From Gymnopus androsaceus JB14 (taxonomy: Eukaryota; Basidiomycota; Agaricomycetes; Agaricales; Omphalotaceae): a DNA stretch of 64,000 nt. How positions within the stretch are numbered: position 1 is the stretch's first letter; every line of letters starts with the position of its first letter. Location of the stretch: the NCBI GenBank assembly GCA_009733575.1, contig ML769711.1, positions 1-64,000 on the forward strand. The letters are read 5' to 3'. The notes beneath the pieces are model-generated. The model worked only from the letters and a program-made list of their open reading frames with translations. It did not search any database and was not told where the DNA came from. The translations under genes and the position numbers were made by a program. Shown here piece by piece: positions 21,925 through 33,914 of the stretch.

Positions 21925-24900
21925 TAGGGTCTCGTGAGATACTAGATTTTTCTAACATACATTAGATATTCATGTTACTAACAGTGTTACTAACATGTTA
22001 CTAACCTGGGGCCCAAAATGTCAAAAATTTTGATGTTAGAAATGTTAGAAATGGGTGAGGTCAAATTGAGCTGCGAAGCGGCACTGAGCAGCACCGGCAA
22101 GTGCCGAATATCTAAAAAAACCGGAAGGAAGGAAGGAAGGAAGTTATTGGTCCAATGGCAAAATGGAAAAGCAAAGTTTCGGAAACGTTGAACGCGCTAA
22201 TCAACCGCTATCATCTCTCGAGAGTTTATCCAAGTCATGACTACTCAGTCGACAGACATATCCGACCTTGTAAAGCAATTGGAATTAATCTCTCGCTCAC
22301 TTCCTTCCTCGATTCCTATCGGAACTGAAGCAGACAAGCTTTACCGTGCTGTCTCCAGTGCTCAGAGTGAATCTGGCAGCGATGATTCCAGTGGAGTCTG
22401 GGAGAAACTGAATCATTGTTTTGACCGTGCATTCGGAAAAGACTGTTGCGACTCTCAAGGGCGATTTACAGAAATTCGACGTGGACCACTGGGACTGGAC
22501 ACGTTCATCACGTACCTGAAAACGCTGACATGGGATCCCAAAGCAATTCCTCTTGACTTAGTCCTAGATAAGCTTACACGGATCCTCAGTGAGGTCCGCG
22601 GTTACAGGTATGCAATGCTCCTTCATGCATTATCATGATTCTACTGACACTACTGACATTGCAGCTCCGAGTCTGTACTTGACCTTACATTTGAAGATGG
22701 AAACACTGAGAAATCATCGGCGAGCTCAAAAAAGGTAACCCAATTTTATCAATGTTTCAACTGTGACTGAATTAGTTTCAATTATCTGCTAGCGGAAGGA
22801 ACCTGCAATTCCTAACAAGAGTAGTGGGCGAAGGCCAGATGGACTCACCAGCGAGCTGGTTGAACTGGTTACTCACACTAAAAAGACTGGTAAACCCGGC
22901 TGGCGCTGTATTGCCACTAACTGCCCTCATGAAGCAGCTGGCAACCGCGATAAAGTACGAATACTTGGACATTCTTCAAAATGCTCCTTTCTAGAGGCCG
23001 AGCATCCTGAGAAGTACCGACAGGCTGTGGAGGCGCAGGGCGGTGAATCGATCTCTGCAAAGCTTTCTAGGGTCAAGAGTGATAGCGGTTCCGGTGATGC
23101 TGTTGCTGAAGGTAGTGAAGTGAAGAAGGCCAAACAATCCACGATGTTTGGGTCTTTTGAGGATAAGGGGAAGAAAAAGGATAAGGTGGCCCGAGAAGAG
23201 TTACAACTTCGTGTTGATCAACTCATTCTCCGCCTGATTTGTGTTCGAGGTCTGGTCCCAGAAATCCTCGGGTATCCGGAATGGCACGAGCTTTTGAAGA
23301 CGCTGAATGCCAAGATCGACGTGTCTACCCCAGACAAGTTTCGCAGTGACTATATACCGAAGGAAGCTGTCTTTGTACGGGAAAAACAGATTAAGCTTCT
23401 CTCCGGTATTGAGAATCTGACATGCTCCTTTGATGGAATGGATATTCGTCGTAAAGACACCTTTTATACTTTGCATGCAATAACACCTTCACGAGATGGT
23501 ATGCAATTTGCAGTTTGATCTCCTACAGAGGTATCTGACAGTTTATTTCTAAGCCTACCTTCTTACGGGCCTTCAAGGATCGTCAGAAAGTCATACCGCA
23601 CAATGGGTACAAGACAAGGTTTCACCAGTATGTTGTATTTATAAAATATCTGGCCGTCTTTGCCAACATATTTACAGGTTGTGAAGAAGATTGGCTCTCA
23701 GAACTGGGCCGCGGTAGTCTCTGACAGCACAAATACTACAAAGGCTGCTCGCCGTGGAATTTGTGTGGACATCCCAACAATGGTCGATCTAGATGACTCC
23801 GTACACGCTCTGCACAATACAATGGGTGATATCTCGAAGCTGGTTGTTTTTAAAGATGTGAGATTCTCTTAGCCTGTAAATGAACTTTACTAACTCGAAC
23901 ACTCTAGCCCCTCGATATACTCAAAAGAATTGCAAAGTACTTCAGTAAATCAGCCCTGTCAACTAACCGGCTTCTTGAGTACCGTAAAAGGAATGCGAGT
24001 CTAAACGACAAGGTGCTACGTATCAAGCCACCAGGTGGAACACGATTTGGGTCACTTCACACTGCCGCAGTTTCACTGCTCCCTAATCTTGAGCCCATAC
24101 AATATCTGGTTGGAACAGGAGAGATTAAGTTCATCAAGGTACATTGGTTTATGCTATTGCAATCTTACGATTCTCACAAAATATAGGTACCCAAAGTCCA
24201 AAATTTGTTTGCGCATCCATTTTCAGGACAGTTTGATAAACTCAGACGGGAGCTTCATTGCTATACCATTGTGGTCGACCCGTTCATCCGTTCTCTATGG
24301 TCCCTTGAGGCTGCAGAGGCTAATGCGTCAGATGTATTCATATTTTGGCTGGCTATTGCTGCATATCTTTCTGAACTGTTCTCGAACTCCGAGATGACGA
24401 CAGGTATTTCGCAACAAGTCGCAGAGGAAGTTATGGGGATATTCAACTCTCGGTATGAAGCATTGTTCTCAAAGAGCGACATCTATTTTGCAGCATTTCT
24501 TCTGGATCCTCGTAAGCTCTCAGTTCCTCAATGTTGCGCAAGGTGTACAGACTTTTCAATAAAATTTTATAGGTTATCCTTCACGTAACTTTTTAAAACC
24601 CAATATCACAATTACGCTGCCTGGGATCACTCAAGCATCTGTGTCGGCCCCTTTGGAACGCTCTGGTTCACGCATGGAGTTTCCGAAAGCATATCAACGC
24701 TTGAAAGAGCTTCTCAAGTCAATGCTCCAAGCTCTTCTAAACCTTCCGGAGAATAAATCTCCTGAAAGGCTTGAGACGCTCTTCGGGGAACGTTCTAAAA
24801 TTCAGATTGTCAACCGCTTCAAGACTCAACTTGAGGACTTCTGGTATGGACGTCGGCCATTCAATGAACCGTTGAGAGACTACACCTCTCTCGAATGGTG

Positions 24901-25728
24901 GCGCCGATTACAAAGGGATTCTAATGCATCTATTATTGCTGTACGTTTTCTTCAGTTACGCGCGAGCTTACTGTTAACTTATCAAAAACATTTCTAATTA
25001 CTTGCAGGTTCTTGCAATTAAGATATTCTCAATCTTGGTCAACTCCATGATGGATGAACGTACAAACTCTAACTTGACCTGGTTCAATTCAGCCCTCCGG
25101 GGAAACCAGACAGTCGAAACCTTGATTGATATGATACAAATTGGACAGTGGTATCGGAAACACAATGTAAGTCAACTATAGTAAAAATCTTCACCGTGAC
25201 TTTTTCGCTCATGTAAATTTAAATGATATACTCTAGAGTCAAACTAAACAGCAAGAGAGGAAACGACCAGTTGTAGGCTTCCGTTTCATCCAGGAAGAAC
25301 GTTTGGAGAAGGTTAGGGAGGCAGCGGAGACAGAGGCAAATGCTTGTGAGGCAGACAGTGAGGAGGAGGAAGATGATGACGGGATAGATATTGATGCTCC
25401 TCTTCCACCGCGGAAGCCTGCATTTGAGGTTGACCGTGACATTGATCTTGGGTCACCATTCCTTCGTGATTTACTTTCCACTGCCCCCGTTCCTGGTGCT
25501 GCGGCCCCAACTGCTGCCCAGGGGGATAATGGCGAGGCTGATGAGCCTGACTTCAATTTCTAGCATTTCTAACATGTTAGATGTTATTAACATTGTTAGA
25601 AATTTTATTCCTCACATGTTACAAACAAATGTTAGAAAATGTTACTAATGTATGTTAGAAAGGCCCTCGAGGTGAAAATGTTAGAAACAAATGTGAGAAA
25701 CCGCGGCGGAGTTTCTAACGAGACCCTA
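21925..25728 (+). mobile_element. hAT-superfamily DNA transposon, apparently intact
   Basis: Ends TAGGGTCTCGT (21925-21935) and ACGAGACCCTA (25718-25728) form a short inverted repeat. Both subterminal zones hold many copies of TGTTAGAAA/TTTCTAACA and TGTTACTAAC words (21950-22050 and 25565-25720), the pattern of transposase-binding sites in hAT elements. One gene fills the interior. I could not identify an 8-bp target duplication, so the exact ends are slightly uncertain. Confidence 0.82.
22237..25563 (+). CDS. hAT-family transposase, 933 aa, ten exons
   Basis: Ten exons join with GT-AG introns of 48-70 nt and no frame break: 22237-22607, 22665-22734, 22793-23498, 23554-23618, 23678-23857, 23908-24138, 24187-24511, 24573-24940, 25008-25166 and 25237-25563. 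The sum is 2802 nt. After an acidic N-terminus comes a BED-like zinc-finger region (WRCIATNCPHEAAGNRDKVR ... C). The catalytic domain has LTCSFDG (first Asp), AAVVSDSTNTTKAAR (second Asp) and a long helical part with SDVFIFWLAIAAYLSELFSN. The C-terminal hAT dimerisation region reads LEWWRRLQRD ... IFSILVNSMMDERTNSN. A low-complexity acidic tail ends the protein. It would cut and paste the element in the nucleus. Nothing in the sequence predicts inactivity. Confidence 0.9.
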
Positions 25729-27256
25729 TACCCGGGATTCTAATATCGTGGAAATTTCCCGCAACTCAGCTGAGCAACTGAGGGAGCTAAAACCTCGAGC
25801 TGATGAAATCTCCAAATCGGCCCCAATATTAATAATGTTTTATGAATTCAAAATCGTCGGGAAGCAGCTACTTCTGGCATGAGATATAGCCCGTGTTGTT
25901 ACGGGACTAAGGAATGCAATGGTCCATACGCCGAACTTGCCCTGTATACGGGGTAAATACCTCAATGTCAACCCTAAGGGTCGGAAGCCTGCGGTTGAAC
26001 CGGACAACTGATTAGTTGCTCAACCGCAGGCCTCCATCGGGCCTCAGGTCTTCCTATAGCACTCTTTCTTGAGTAAATCTGAAGTTAGGTTGAAACGTCG
26101 ATTGCCCACTCCGCCAGAAAGTTGCTCTGCTCTGCTCGAGAGAGGGAGCAGCATGAACAACCATAAGTAGTCGTAGTACCAATTTATATGATTCGAAGGT
26201 CGGGAGAAGTGGGCAGCTACATCTTCACACCAACGCACGCTACGCCTCTTTTCAGGCAAACATATTAGATTGTTGGCTGACAAGCAACTATAATTGTGTG
26301 TGTGTGTGTACGACTATACAACGGAGTGCTAGTATGTCAAGGACTTCAGGTAGCGACGGTAAGGTACGGAATTGGGATTTTGGGATTGTGGGAGGAAGGG
26401 GGATTTGGATCATCGGACGACAAGATGTAAGAACACGCGAGTAAGGTGTCAAGATTGGTGTATACGTGCGATGGGAGTGCGAGGTCATAGGGAATGATGA
26501 TAAGGGCAAAGAACACGGGAATCGTAGGAGGATCGGACTTTGGAGGAGGAGAGGATACGGATACGGAGGAAATTGTTGGGATAGGATTTAAAACGGTGGT
26601 TGGTTGGGTGCAATAAGTTAAGCTATTTGGCCCCAGGCATAAGTCGCCGCTGCGGCGACGTTCGTGTGGGCAGATGTGGTTTACGAGACAGCGCCGAGGA
26701 TGGTGATGGCGATGGTGACGACGGAGCGAAATTTATGGATGCGCCGGCGAGAGCCATATCGATGACAATAGAAGTGGCGTATTGGGGATGGGCATAGGCG
26801 TGAGTGGGTGCAAGCAGTGTTGACAGCGACGCTGAAAGCGTATAGTATAAGTAGCGTCAACTTAGAAGGAGGGAGGGAGGGGAAGACGATGAAAATAGGT
26901 AAAAGTAAGTCTACACAAAAGGTAAAGAAAAAGAAAAGCAGATAGATTCGGGACAAAATGGGAAGAGCTTTCGGAGTAGGGGAGGCAAGGAAGGAGCTTT
27001 TGTACTCCGTAGGATGTGAGGGACAACTGGGACGGAACATGGAAAAGCAGACCGGATAGACAGAGATAGACTAACGTATACAGCACAGGCAGGTGGTAGC
27101 AAAAAGAAAGAAGCGGGAACGAGTTTGGATCAGAGTGGGAAACGAACCAACGGAGGCAGTGACTAGGGAACGAGGACGAGAACAAATGGCAAGAATCGAA
27201 AAAAAAGTGGCGGTAGGTGTAAAAAGAAAGAAACCTACGCCATGTGACGCATTGAC
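25729..27256. other. intergenic, 3' side of dhh1
   Basis: I see no supported gene. A short TG microsatellite lies at 26296-26309. The purine-rich strand between 26860 and 27250 creates several open frames on the minus strand without domains; it may be 3' untranslated sequence of the helicase gene. Confidence 0.4.
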
Positions 27257-30200
27257 TCATCGCCTCCCGCCGTTCATCATTTGCTGCATCTGCATCCGCT
27301 GCTGCTGCTGTTGTTGTAATGCCAAAATCTGCTGCTCTCTCGATAACGTCTGCGCCTGCTGCTGCTGCTGCTGTTGTAACGCCAGGATCTGCTGCTCCCT
27401 CGATAACGCCTGTGCGTCCCTTTCTTGTCGCTCTTCCCGTGCTTGTCCATGACCTTGCATCCTCTCCTGCCCTGCCGGCCGCTGTGGTGAAACTGCCGCT
27501 GGTCCAAGTCCCTTCGAAGGCGCTGGTGTTGCAGAATTCGGTGAAGTAGCCATATAGGAAGGATCGCTAGCATCGAAAACATACAGCCCCCTCTCAACCT
27601 CCCTTGGAATCGGGCCAATCTCCGTCCCGAGCTCGCGCTCTATCCGGTCGAGGTTGAATCGGTCTTCGTAGGTGACAAGGTTGATGGCGAGACCGAGATG
27701 GCCGAAGCGACCCGAGCGACCTATTGGTGACGAAAGCAGAAGTGAAAGAGAGAGGATAGAAGATATAGTCAGTGACCAGTTCCAGCTCGGTTGACATTAA
27801 GGCGAAAGAAGAGACCAAAAACGAAGGAAGGGGAAGGAAGGTAATTTAAAAAAGGAAATGAGACGAGGAAGCGGCTGTAAAACACGGCGCATACGTAGCC
27901 CATATTCATAGCGACTAGCTACAGCCCAGATTCGTCGACTGTCAAACCCCATCTTGATAAGAAATGAACGCATGCAGTCACCCAGAAATCAACAACGAAA
28001 ACCCTGAAGCCTCAAGCCGAATGCTAGATTATCGAGCGTTCAACACTGCATCGCCAGCACCATGAAACATTGAAGGGGTCGGAAACCTAACCAACAGCTT
28101 CATAGGCGGCACCTCCTACACGAACCAACGCACAACACCAAACGCGCATTTCCAATCTTTCTTTTGACTCCACAAAACCATGACCACAAGTTCCGAGGAC
28201 CAACGCTCAATTGAACCGAAAATGAAATGTGGAACGTATCGAAAGGGGAACCACGCGAATACAGGAGCCCCGCAAGCATCCACAAAACAAAAGAAATTGA
28301 ATAGGAAAGGGAAAAGCCACATACCAATCCTATGCAAGTATGTTTCCGAATTCTTGGGAAAATCAAAGTTGATGACGACGTTTACGGCCTAGCATAACCA
28401 ACGGAAACCAAGACCAATGATGGACGGGGCATCGTGCAAGTGGGTCAAACAGAGGTTGACGCAAGGCCAGTATGAAGACCGGAGATTGAGGGTCAGGGAA
28501 AGGGAGAAGAGGAAGGAAATTCGTCAGTTATGCATTCTACAACATTTCGAAAAAAAAGGTCGAATACTGGGGAAAAAGCGCCAAGAAAAAGAAAGAACAA
28601 AGAGCGAAAATAAAAACGGTCACAACGTCTCCGAAAAGCACATTAGTAAAAAGCAACTAGCATACAGCGAAGACGAAATACCGAACCAAACCACGTTGGG
28701 AAAAATACCCAGCTCAATCACGTTGAAGCAAAGACCCAACGGCCCACCAAGTCATTATCCTCATCGTTCTGCATTCATTGGTCATCGCGCAGAATCCATC
28801 CATCCAACGCAATAGCCAGTCCTCCAACCGACGTGAACGCAGCTGCACCTACACTCATTGAGAGACTGTCCCACCTCGCCTAACTCGTTACCGAAAACCA
28901 ATAAGAGCACGAATCGTAAACGCCGCATCGTCACAACCAAACGAAAAAGCCGAAAAAAAGAAACAAAAGAAGTTACACGAACAACAACAGAACGAAAATG
29001 AAGACAACGAAAAGTATGAAAACCCACCTGTATATCGATACCCCTCGTCAACAAATCACTGCACACTAGATTCCTGCACGTTCCTGAACGGAAATCGTGG
29101 AAGACACGGTTGCGGTGGGATTGGAGCATCTACGGGTGACCGCGCGCGCAAGGAGGGACAGGAGGCGACGAAAACGCGAAAGAAGAGAGGAAGGAGGAGA
29201 AGTGCCGGGGAGGAAGTGAAACGAAACGTTAGCGGCACAGCAACGAGTATAAAAATCCCCAACATACCTTGGCGTGACTATAAAAACACGAGTACCCCAA
29301 CTCCGTAATCTTTTTCGCTAGCAGCTCTACACGGTTTGTAGAGTTGCAGAAGATGATGGATTGGTTTATTTGGAGCTGTGAGTGATGGTAGCGAGGTAGT
29401 CGGAGAGCAAGAAGAGAAGGAAAAGAATGAGTTACGAGCAAGGCATTGGAGAAGAAGCCGCGCGCGTACCTTTGAAAACAACGTATTCAAGCAATGCACC
29501 TTCTGCCTCTCCTCAACATACGCATAATACTGTGTAACACCCTTCAGCGTAAGTTCGTCCATGAGATTGACGGTATATGGATCTCGCATATGTTTGTCCT
29601 AAATCCAGGGATGAGTTAATGAGTTCTTCGGTAGTCGTAAAACAGCTCACCTTGAAATCCTTTACAATAACCGGAAACGTCGCACTAAACAGCATAACCT
29701 GTCTTTCCTGTGGCAAATAACTCAACAGCCCCTCCATAACCGGCCCAAATTCCGGACTCAGTAATTTATCCGCCTCGTCCATAACAAAAACTTTACATCC
29801 CCCTAGCTGAGCGACACCTTTGCCTGCCAAATCCAAAATACGACCTGGAGTTCCAACCAAAACATGTACCGGCTGGGATAAACGCAGAATATCGTCTTTG
29901 AGCGTAGTACCGCCGGTAGTGACCATGACTTCGATACCCATATGTTTCGAAAGGTTTTTGGTCACTTGTGCTGTTTGAAGGGCTAATTCACGAGTTGGAA
30001 CGAGGATTATAGCCTGAATGCCACTCGGATTTCCGTCTGCCGAGATCCTAGCCAAAGTAGGAATAACGAAAGCACCAGTTTTACCAGTTCCGTTCTTCGC
30101 TCGAGCCAAAACATCTCTTCCTTCCAACGCGGGCGGAATAGCAGCCTCCTGGATTGGAGAAGGCTTTTCAAACCCGGCCTCAAAAATGCCCATTAAGAGC

Positions 30201-30358
30201 GACCGTGGGAGGGGAGGTCGGATGTCCTCGAATTCGAGAGTTGGCGAGGAGAGCGAGGTTACGTCGGAAGTTCGCGGGCGGAGATCAGTAGGAGGTGCTT
30301 GTAGCGACGCCTTCCAGTTGGAGGAAGAGCCAGCTGGAGGTGATTTTGATGTCGACAT
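27257..30358 (-). CDS. DHH1: DEAD-box RNA helicase of the Dhh1/DDX6 type
   Basis: Six exons on the minus strand (30358-29651, 29598-29470, 29375-29268, 29129-29028, 28388-28325, 27720-27257) add to 1575 nt, 524 residues. Motifs in order: Q-motif region FEKPSPIQE, motif [10 protein letters not shown] (residues ~87-95), [20 protein letters not shown] at 194-197, SAT at 225-227, IIFCNST, RGIDIQ, and [10 protein letters not shown] across the last junction. The core matches Dhh1/DDX6, the P-body ATPase that links mRNA decapping and translational repression in the cytoplasm. The C-terminal tail is glutamine-rich, with two copies of [16 protein letters not shown]. Introns 4 and 5 are 639 and 604 nt, about ten times the local norm. 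The start is the first ATG in frame and fits the length of fungal orthologues. Confidence 0.95.
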
Positions 30359-30530
30359 GATGCTTTCGATTTCTTTAGTCTTTGGGCTTTTTTTCGCGTT
30401 GTTGTGATGGTTGTGTTTAAGAGGAAATTTCGCGACGACGTAAGCTTTCTCACGACGGCACGGCCGGCCGGTCGGTGTGGCTGAGGGCGCTTGTTTTAAG
30501 CGCTGCTGTAGCGTTCATCTCCATGTTCAC

Positions 30531-30565
30531 GCGTAGCGTCGCGTAGCGTCGCGTAGCGTCGCGTA
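30531..30565. repeat. 10-bp tandem repeat GCGTAGCGTC, 3.5 copies
   Basis: Three perfect and one partial copy of GCGTAGCGTC lie ~175 bp upstream of the helicase start codon. The position is compatible with the promoter region, but a regulatory role is not shown. Confidence 0.75.
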
Positions 30566-31044
30566 CACGCTTAGTTGCTTGTCCTCATAATACCGCCACC
30601 TTTAATACCGCCACCTTTCCCGCAAAAAAAACTCGGACCAACGGGGATGTCTATCACTTCTCCAGCCATTATAGAGTCTCAATATACTTATCCTACTGGC
30701 TTGTAGAGAGATGCGTCTGCGTCGTTGCTCATTGAGGTTTTTTCTAATCACTTTCGTTCATGTGGGTCAATCTTGAATATCGACTTGAACAAATTGTACC
30801 GTTTCTTCCGCAATCCGAATCTCTCTTCCTGTCGACGTTGATCCCCGGTATACACTAGCACCAGCTTGGCTTTATTTCCGAGCTCTCAACAATGGAGCTA
30901 GCGCAGCTAGCCCATACTACGCCGATCACGTGAAGGTCACGAAGCATGGCTAATTCGCGTGTTTCACGCGTTGACTACTTACTGAGGTGAACAATAGAAT
31001 GAGTATTAGCAAATCAATGAAAATACCACCTCCTCTCCTCAATC

Positions 31045-31275
31045 ATGTCCGCTCAGAATCCTCCTACGAAGTGCACCAAGCCTTGGTGTAAAACACTGCT
31101 GCCAGATGGCTGTAAGTTCAAAAACTGCAAAAAGTGTCTCGATCAGAATACTAGTAAAAGAAATTACTCTCAGAAAAAGGCAGTCGGAGGACAGAAGCGG
31201 AAGCGACCTATCGATGATGAGGGTGACAGCAGCGAAGATGATGATGATGCAAATGAAGCGGATTTCAAGGTCTGA
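31045..31275 (+). CDS. short Cys-rich protein, probably N-terminal fragment
   Basis: An ATG frame of 76 codons starts MSAQNPPTKCTKPWCKTLLP and has a cysteine arrangement C-x4-C...C-x3-C-x2-C in its first 40 residues, followed by a basic KRKR patch and an acidic DSSEDDDDANEAD tail. The cysteine/basic head resembles the start of larger Agaricomycete proteins of transposon type. No matching continuation could be read in 31276-33300, where frames are broken. It is either a small gene or the first exon of a decayed one. Confidence 0.4.
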   Translation: MSAQNPPTKCTKPWCKTLLPDGCKFKNCKKCLDQNTSKRNYSQKKAVGGQKRKRPIDDEGDSSEDDDDANEADFKV

Positions 31276-33388
31276 TATCTCGCTCTTAATTATGCAATAA
31301 AATACTAACGGGAAGGTGGGGGGATGTTGCAGATGGCGACGGGCTGTTTAAACCGCGAGCGTCAGTACAATTCATCCCCCAGCCTTCATCCTCGGACGTG
31401 GGATGCTGAGTCAAGTGCAGTGATGTTTTACAAAGCTCGGCCGGCTAGAAATAACTTGTAGATTGTAAAAGTATATAGGAAGCGAAAATACAGTATTATA
31501 TTGTACTGAACAATAGAGTCAACACTTAAAATTGCTGAAGGGACGCTTTGGCTCATGCCGGAGCCGTTTTCTACGGAAGTCATATGATATCACATGATAG
31601 GCGTAGTATGGGCTAGCAGAGGAAGCTCAACAATGGGATGTCGCCTATGTTGAATCATCCTCATCAGATACATTCCCTCTTATTTCGGAGCTACCACAAA
31701 CAAACTAGATCATTGAACGCTACTATTACTTGCTCATCCTCTTCACGCTTTCTTCACCCTCGGTTCCCGAATCAAAAGGCTCTACACCCCTTCTTGACTT
31801 TCTAGGCGGCTCAAGATTATTTCTACATACCTTTGGGCAGAAGTGCTAAGCGTCATTCAGAACGGGCAACGGTTATGTGGACGCTGCTCGTACAACAAAA
31901 AATACGTGCTGAATGAATCTCATCGTGGAAAAGGGGACAGAAATACGGGAAGTGCCTTTGATGTTACTACTATGTCGGATACCACCATTCCCGTCTGGGT
32001 ATCAACCGTAAATTACGGTTAAAAGATGCTACCAACAGCAAGCGGTACGTGCCTACTATTGTACGGGGAACGGTTGTCCGTTTATCTGTATTCGAGACGC
32101 ATTATCTTCATCGTATCCACATTTCCAGGTTAGTTTGCTATCATTTGTTCAAACCGAATTGTTACAGCAGTTGGTTACATCGGCTACTGTACTGTTTAAA
32201 CTCAACAACTTGTCGAATTTGTTCCTGGAAGTTCCATTGAGATTCAAACTCGATCTATATATCCATGCGACTTGCCAGATAATGAAGGTCATGAATTACC
32301 TATAAAGCACCGATATAAAAGCCGTCTTTGTCTCTAGATGGGCACTGCTTTCATTAGGCGACTGTGCTGCTTGCTCTTTGGAATTCTGGTTACTTCGCCA
32401 AATGAGTCTTGGTCGGTCCGACTTCATAGCTTGAGATATTTGATCTGACTGACCTTCTACAGATCCTTCCATGCCTGGTCAATTCCAAGGGAAAAGCCTT
32501 GATAGGCGGAATAATTGCTGTGAAACCTGGAATACTCTTAAATCATAGTCGACCATAGCTATTGCAGGAGCTTGAGAATCACAGCAGTGCAACTATTTAT
32601 TATGATGACTCACAGTACAACAGCCGTTTGGGATGTGTTATTCCTGTTCGTTTTGCGGTTAAACGGCGAGATGAGCCCAAAAAGATTGCGATAGATTGAA
32701 CTATGAAGTGTGTCCTTCAGAGCTGCACGAGGATCTTGGATCTCTCCTCTCTTTTTGCGATGCTCTTCAGTCATCGCCGATATCAGAGAGCAAGTGGTAG
32801 CTTCCAGCGAAAGGCAAGCACATGGATAAAGAAAGGAGATGAATGTGCTTTTGAATCAATCTGTTGTACGAAAAAAAAATAATCACAATCGCGCTTGCCG
32901 TTGCGGGAATGTAAGCATTGAAGGACAATGAATTTCGCGGATAGCAAGGCCGATACAAAACCCGGGTGTAATTACACAGTATGGTTTGGCAGATCTCTGT
33001 TTCCGATGCTCGAGGGTACAAGCGGGATTATACGTATCCATATAGGTCTAGTGATGCATCCAGGATCCATCTCCAAGTGCCAAGTTGAAAAGTATGCAGC
33101 GAAACTGTTATTTGACTGTTATCGGGTCCTAAAATTAATATAGTTGATACTACCTGTAGAACTGCAGTTTCATCTCGTGAAAGTATAGCTGCGATTGCAT
33201 CTCAAAGTCCCATCTATAAACATTCTACTTTCCTGCGCCACGACACAGGTACGTAGTTTGCTTTGTTTCTGCTTATTGAAAGAGGACATAAGCGGGGAGC
33301 TACAATAGAATTCAAGATAGTACTTATTAAAGGTCTTCAAACATTCCCATTATTGCCAATCGTTCTCATTACCGAGCCTGGTTCCACA
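31276..33388. other. region without a readable gene
   Basis: Several short open frames exist on both strands, none longer than ~85 codons or with a recognisable domain. Around 31835-32230 the plus strand has a protein-like composition in alternating frames and may be remains of the gene that begins at 31045. Confidence 0.35.
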
Positions 33389-33914
33389 ATGAGAATCGTT
33401 CAGCACGTTTTTCTCGCTGTTACAACGAGTGCACTCTTCGCCCGTGCTCTGCCTGTCATCGATGATAGTTCTACTTTTCTGAAAAGGTGTGTGTAAATAA
33501 TATTGATATTAATTAGTCCAACATTCTCGCCAAAGGAATCTAGAAGAGCGTACAGTTCAGCCAGCGTTCGGCGTTGACCTCATAACTAAAGAATGGATCA
33601 AGAAGCGCGAAGAGGACATACCTGATCCATTTGATTTCGCCCCGCAACTGGGGAGTGGGTCAAGAAGCGCGAAGAGGACATACCTGATCCAACATTCGCC
33701 ATCGACCTCATAACTGAAGAATGGATCAGGAAGCGCAAAGAGGACATACCTGATCCAACATTCGCCATCGACCTCATAACTGAAGAATGGATCAAGAAGC
33801 GCGAAGATGATGTGTAAGTCATCCATGATACCTGGAAGAGTAGTATCCTCCTCATTGTGTACTATTAGCGAGCGTGCAGTTTTGCCTTTCGACTCTGGAG
33901 TTGAGGGGTGGTAA
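33389..33914 (+). CDS. secreted repeat precursor with KR/KKR sites (candidate Kex2-processed peptide gene)
   Basis: Three exons: 33389-33486, 33536-33813 and 33869-33914. The first encodes a signal peptide (MRIVQHVFLAVTTSALFARA) and a short pro-segment ending in KR. Exon 2 carries a repeated ~22-residue block, core DIPDPTFAIDLITEEWI, each closed by a dibasic KKR, RKR or KKR. There are two close 66-bp copies and two more diverged units before them; the last unit ends in exon 3 with ERAVLPFDSGVEGW. This is the layout of fungal Kex2-processed repeat proteins, including pheromone-like and RiPP precursors. Exon 2 is one base short of the frame needed to join exon 3: the shift falls in the GGGG run at 33650-33653, so as written the frame stops early. 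Either a homopolymer error in the assembly or a real inactivating deletion explains it. Confidence 0.65.

Noticed and set aside
26862..27260. 132-codon Phe/Leu/Ser-rich minus-strand frame, membrane-like
   Set aside because: It comes from a purine-rich strand just after the helicase stop and overlaps two other open frames of equal quality; it is more likely 3' untranslated sequence.
28417..28815. Plus-strand 132-codon frame inside DHH1 introns
   Set aside because: It is Lys/Arg-rich low complexity, shows no domain and lies within the long intron region of the opposite gene.
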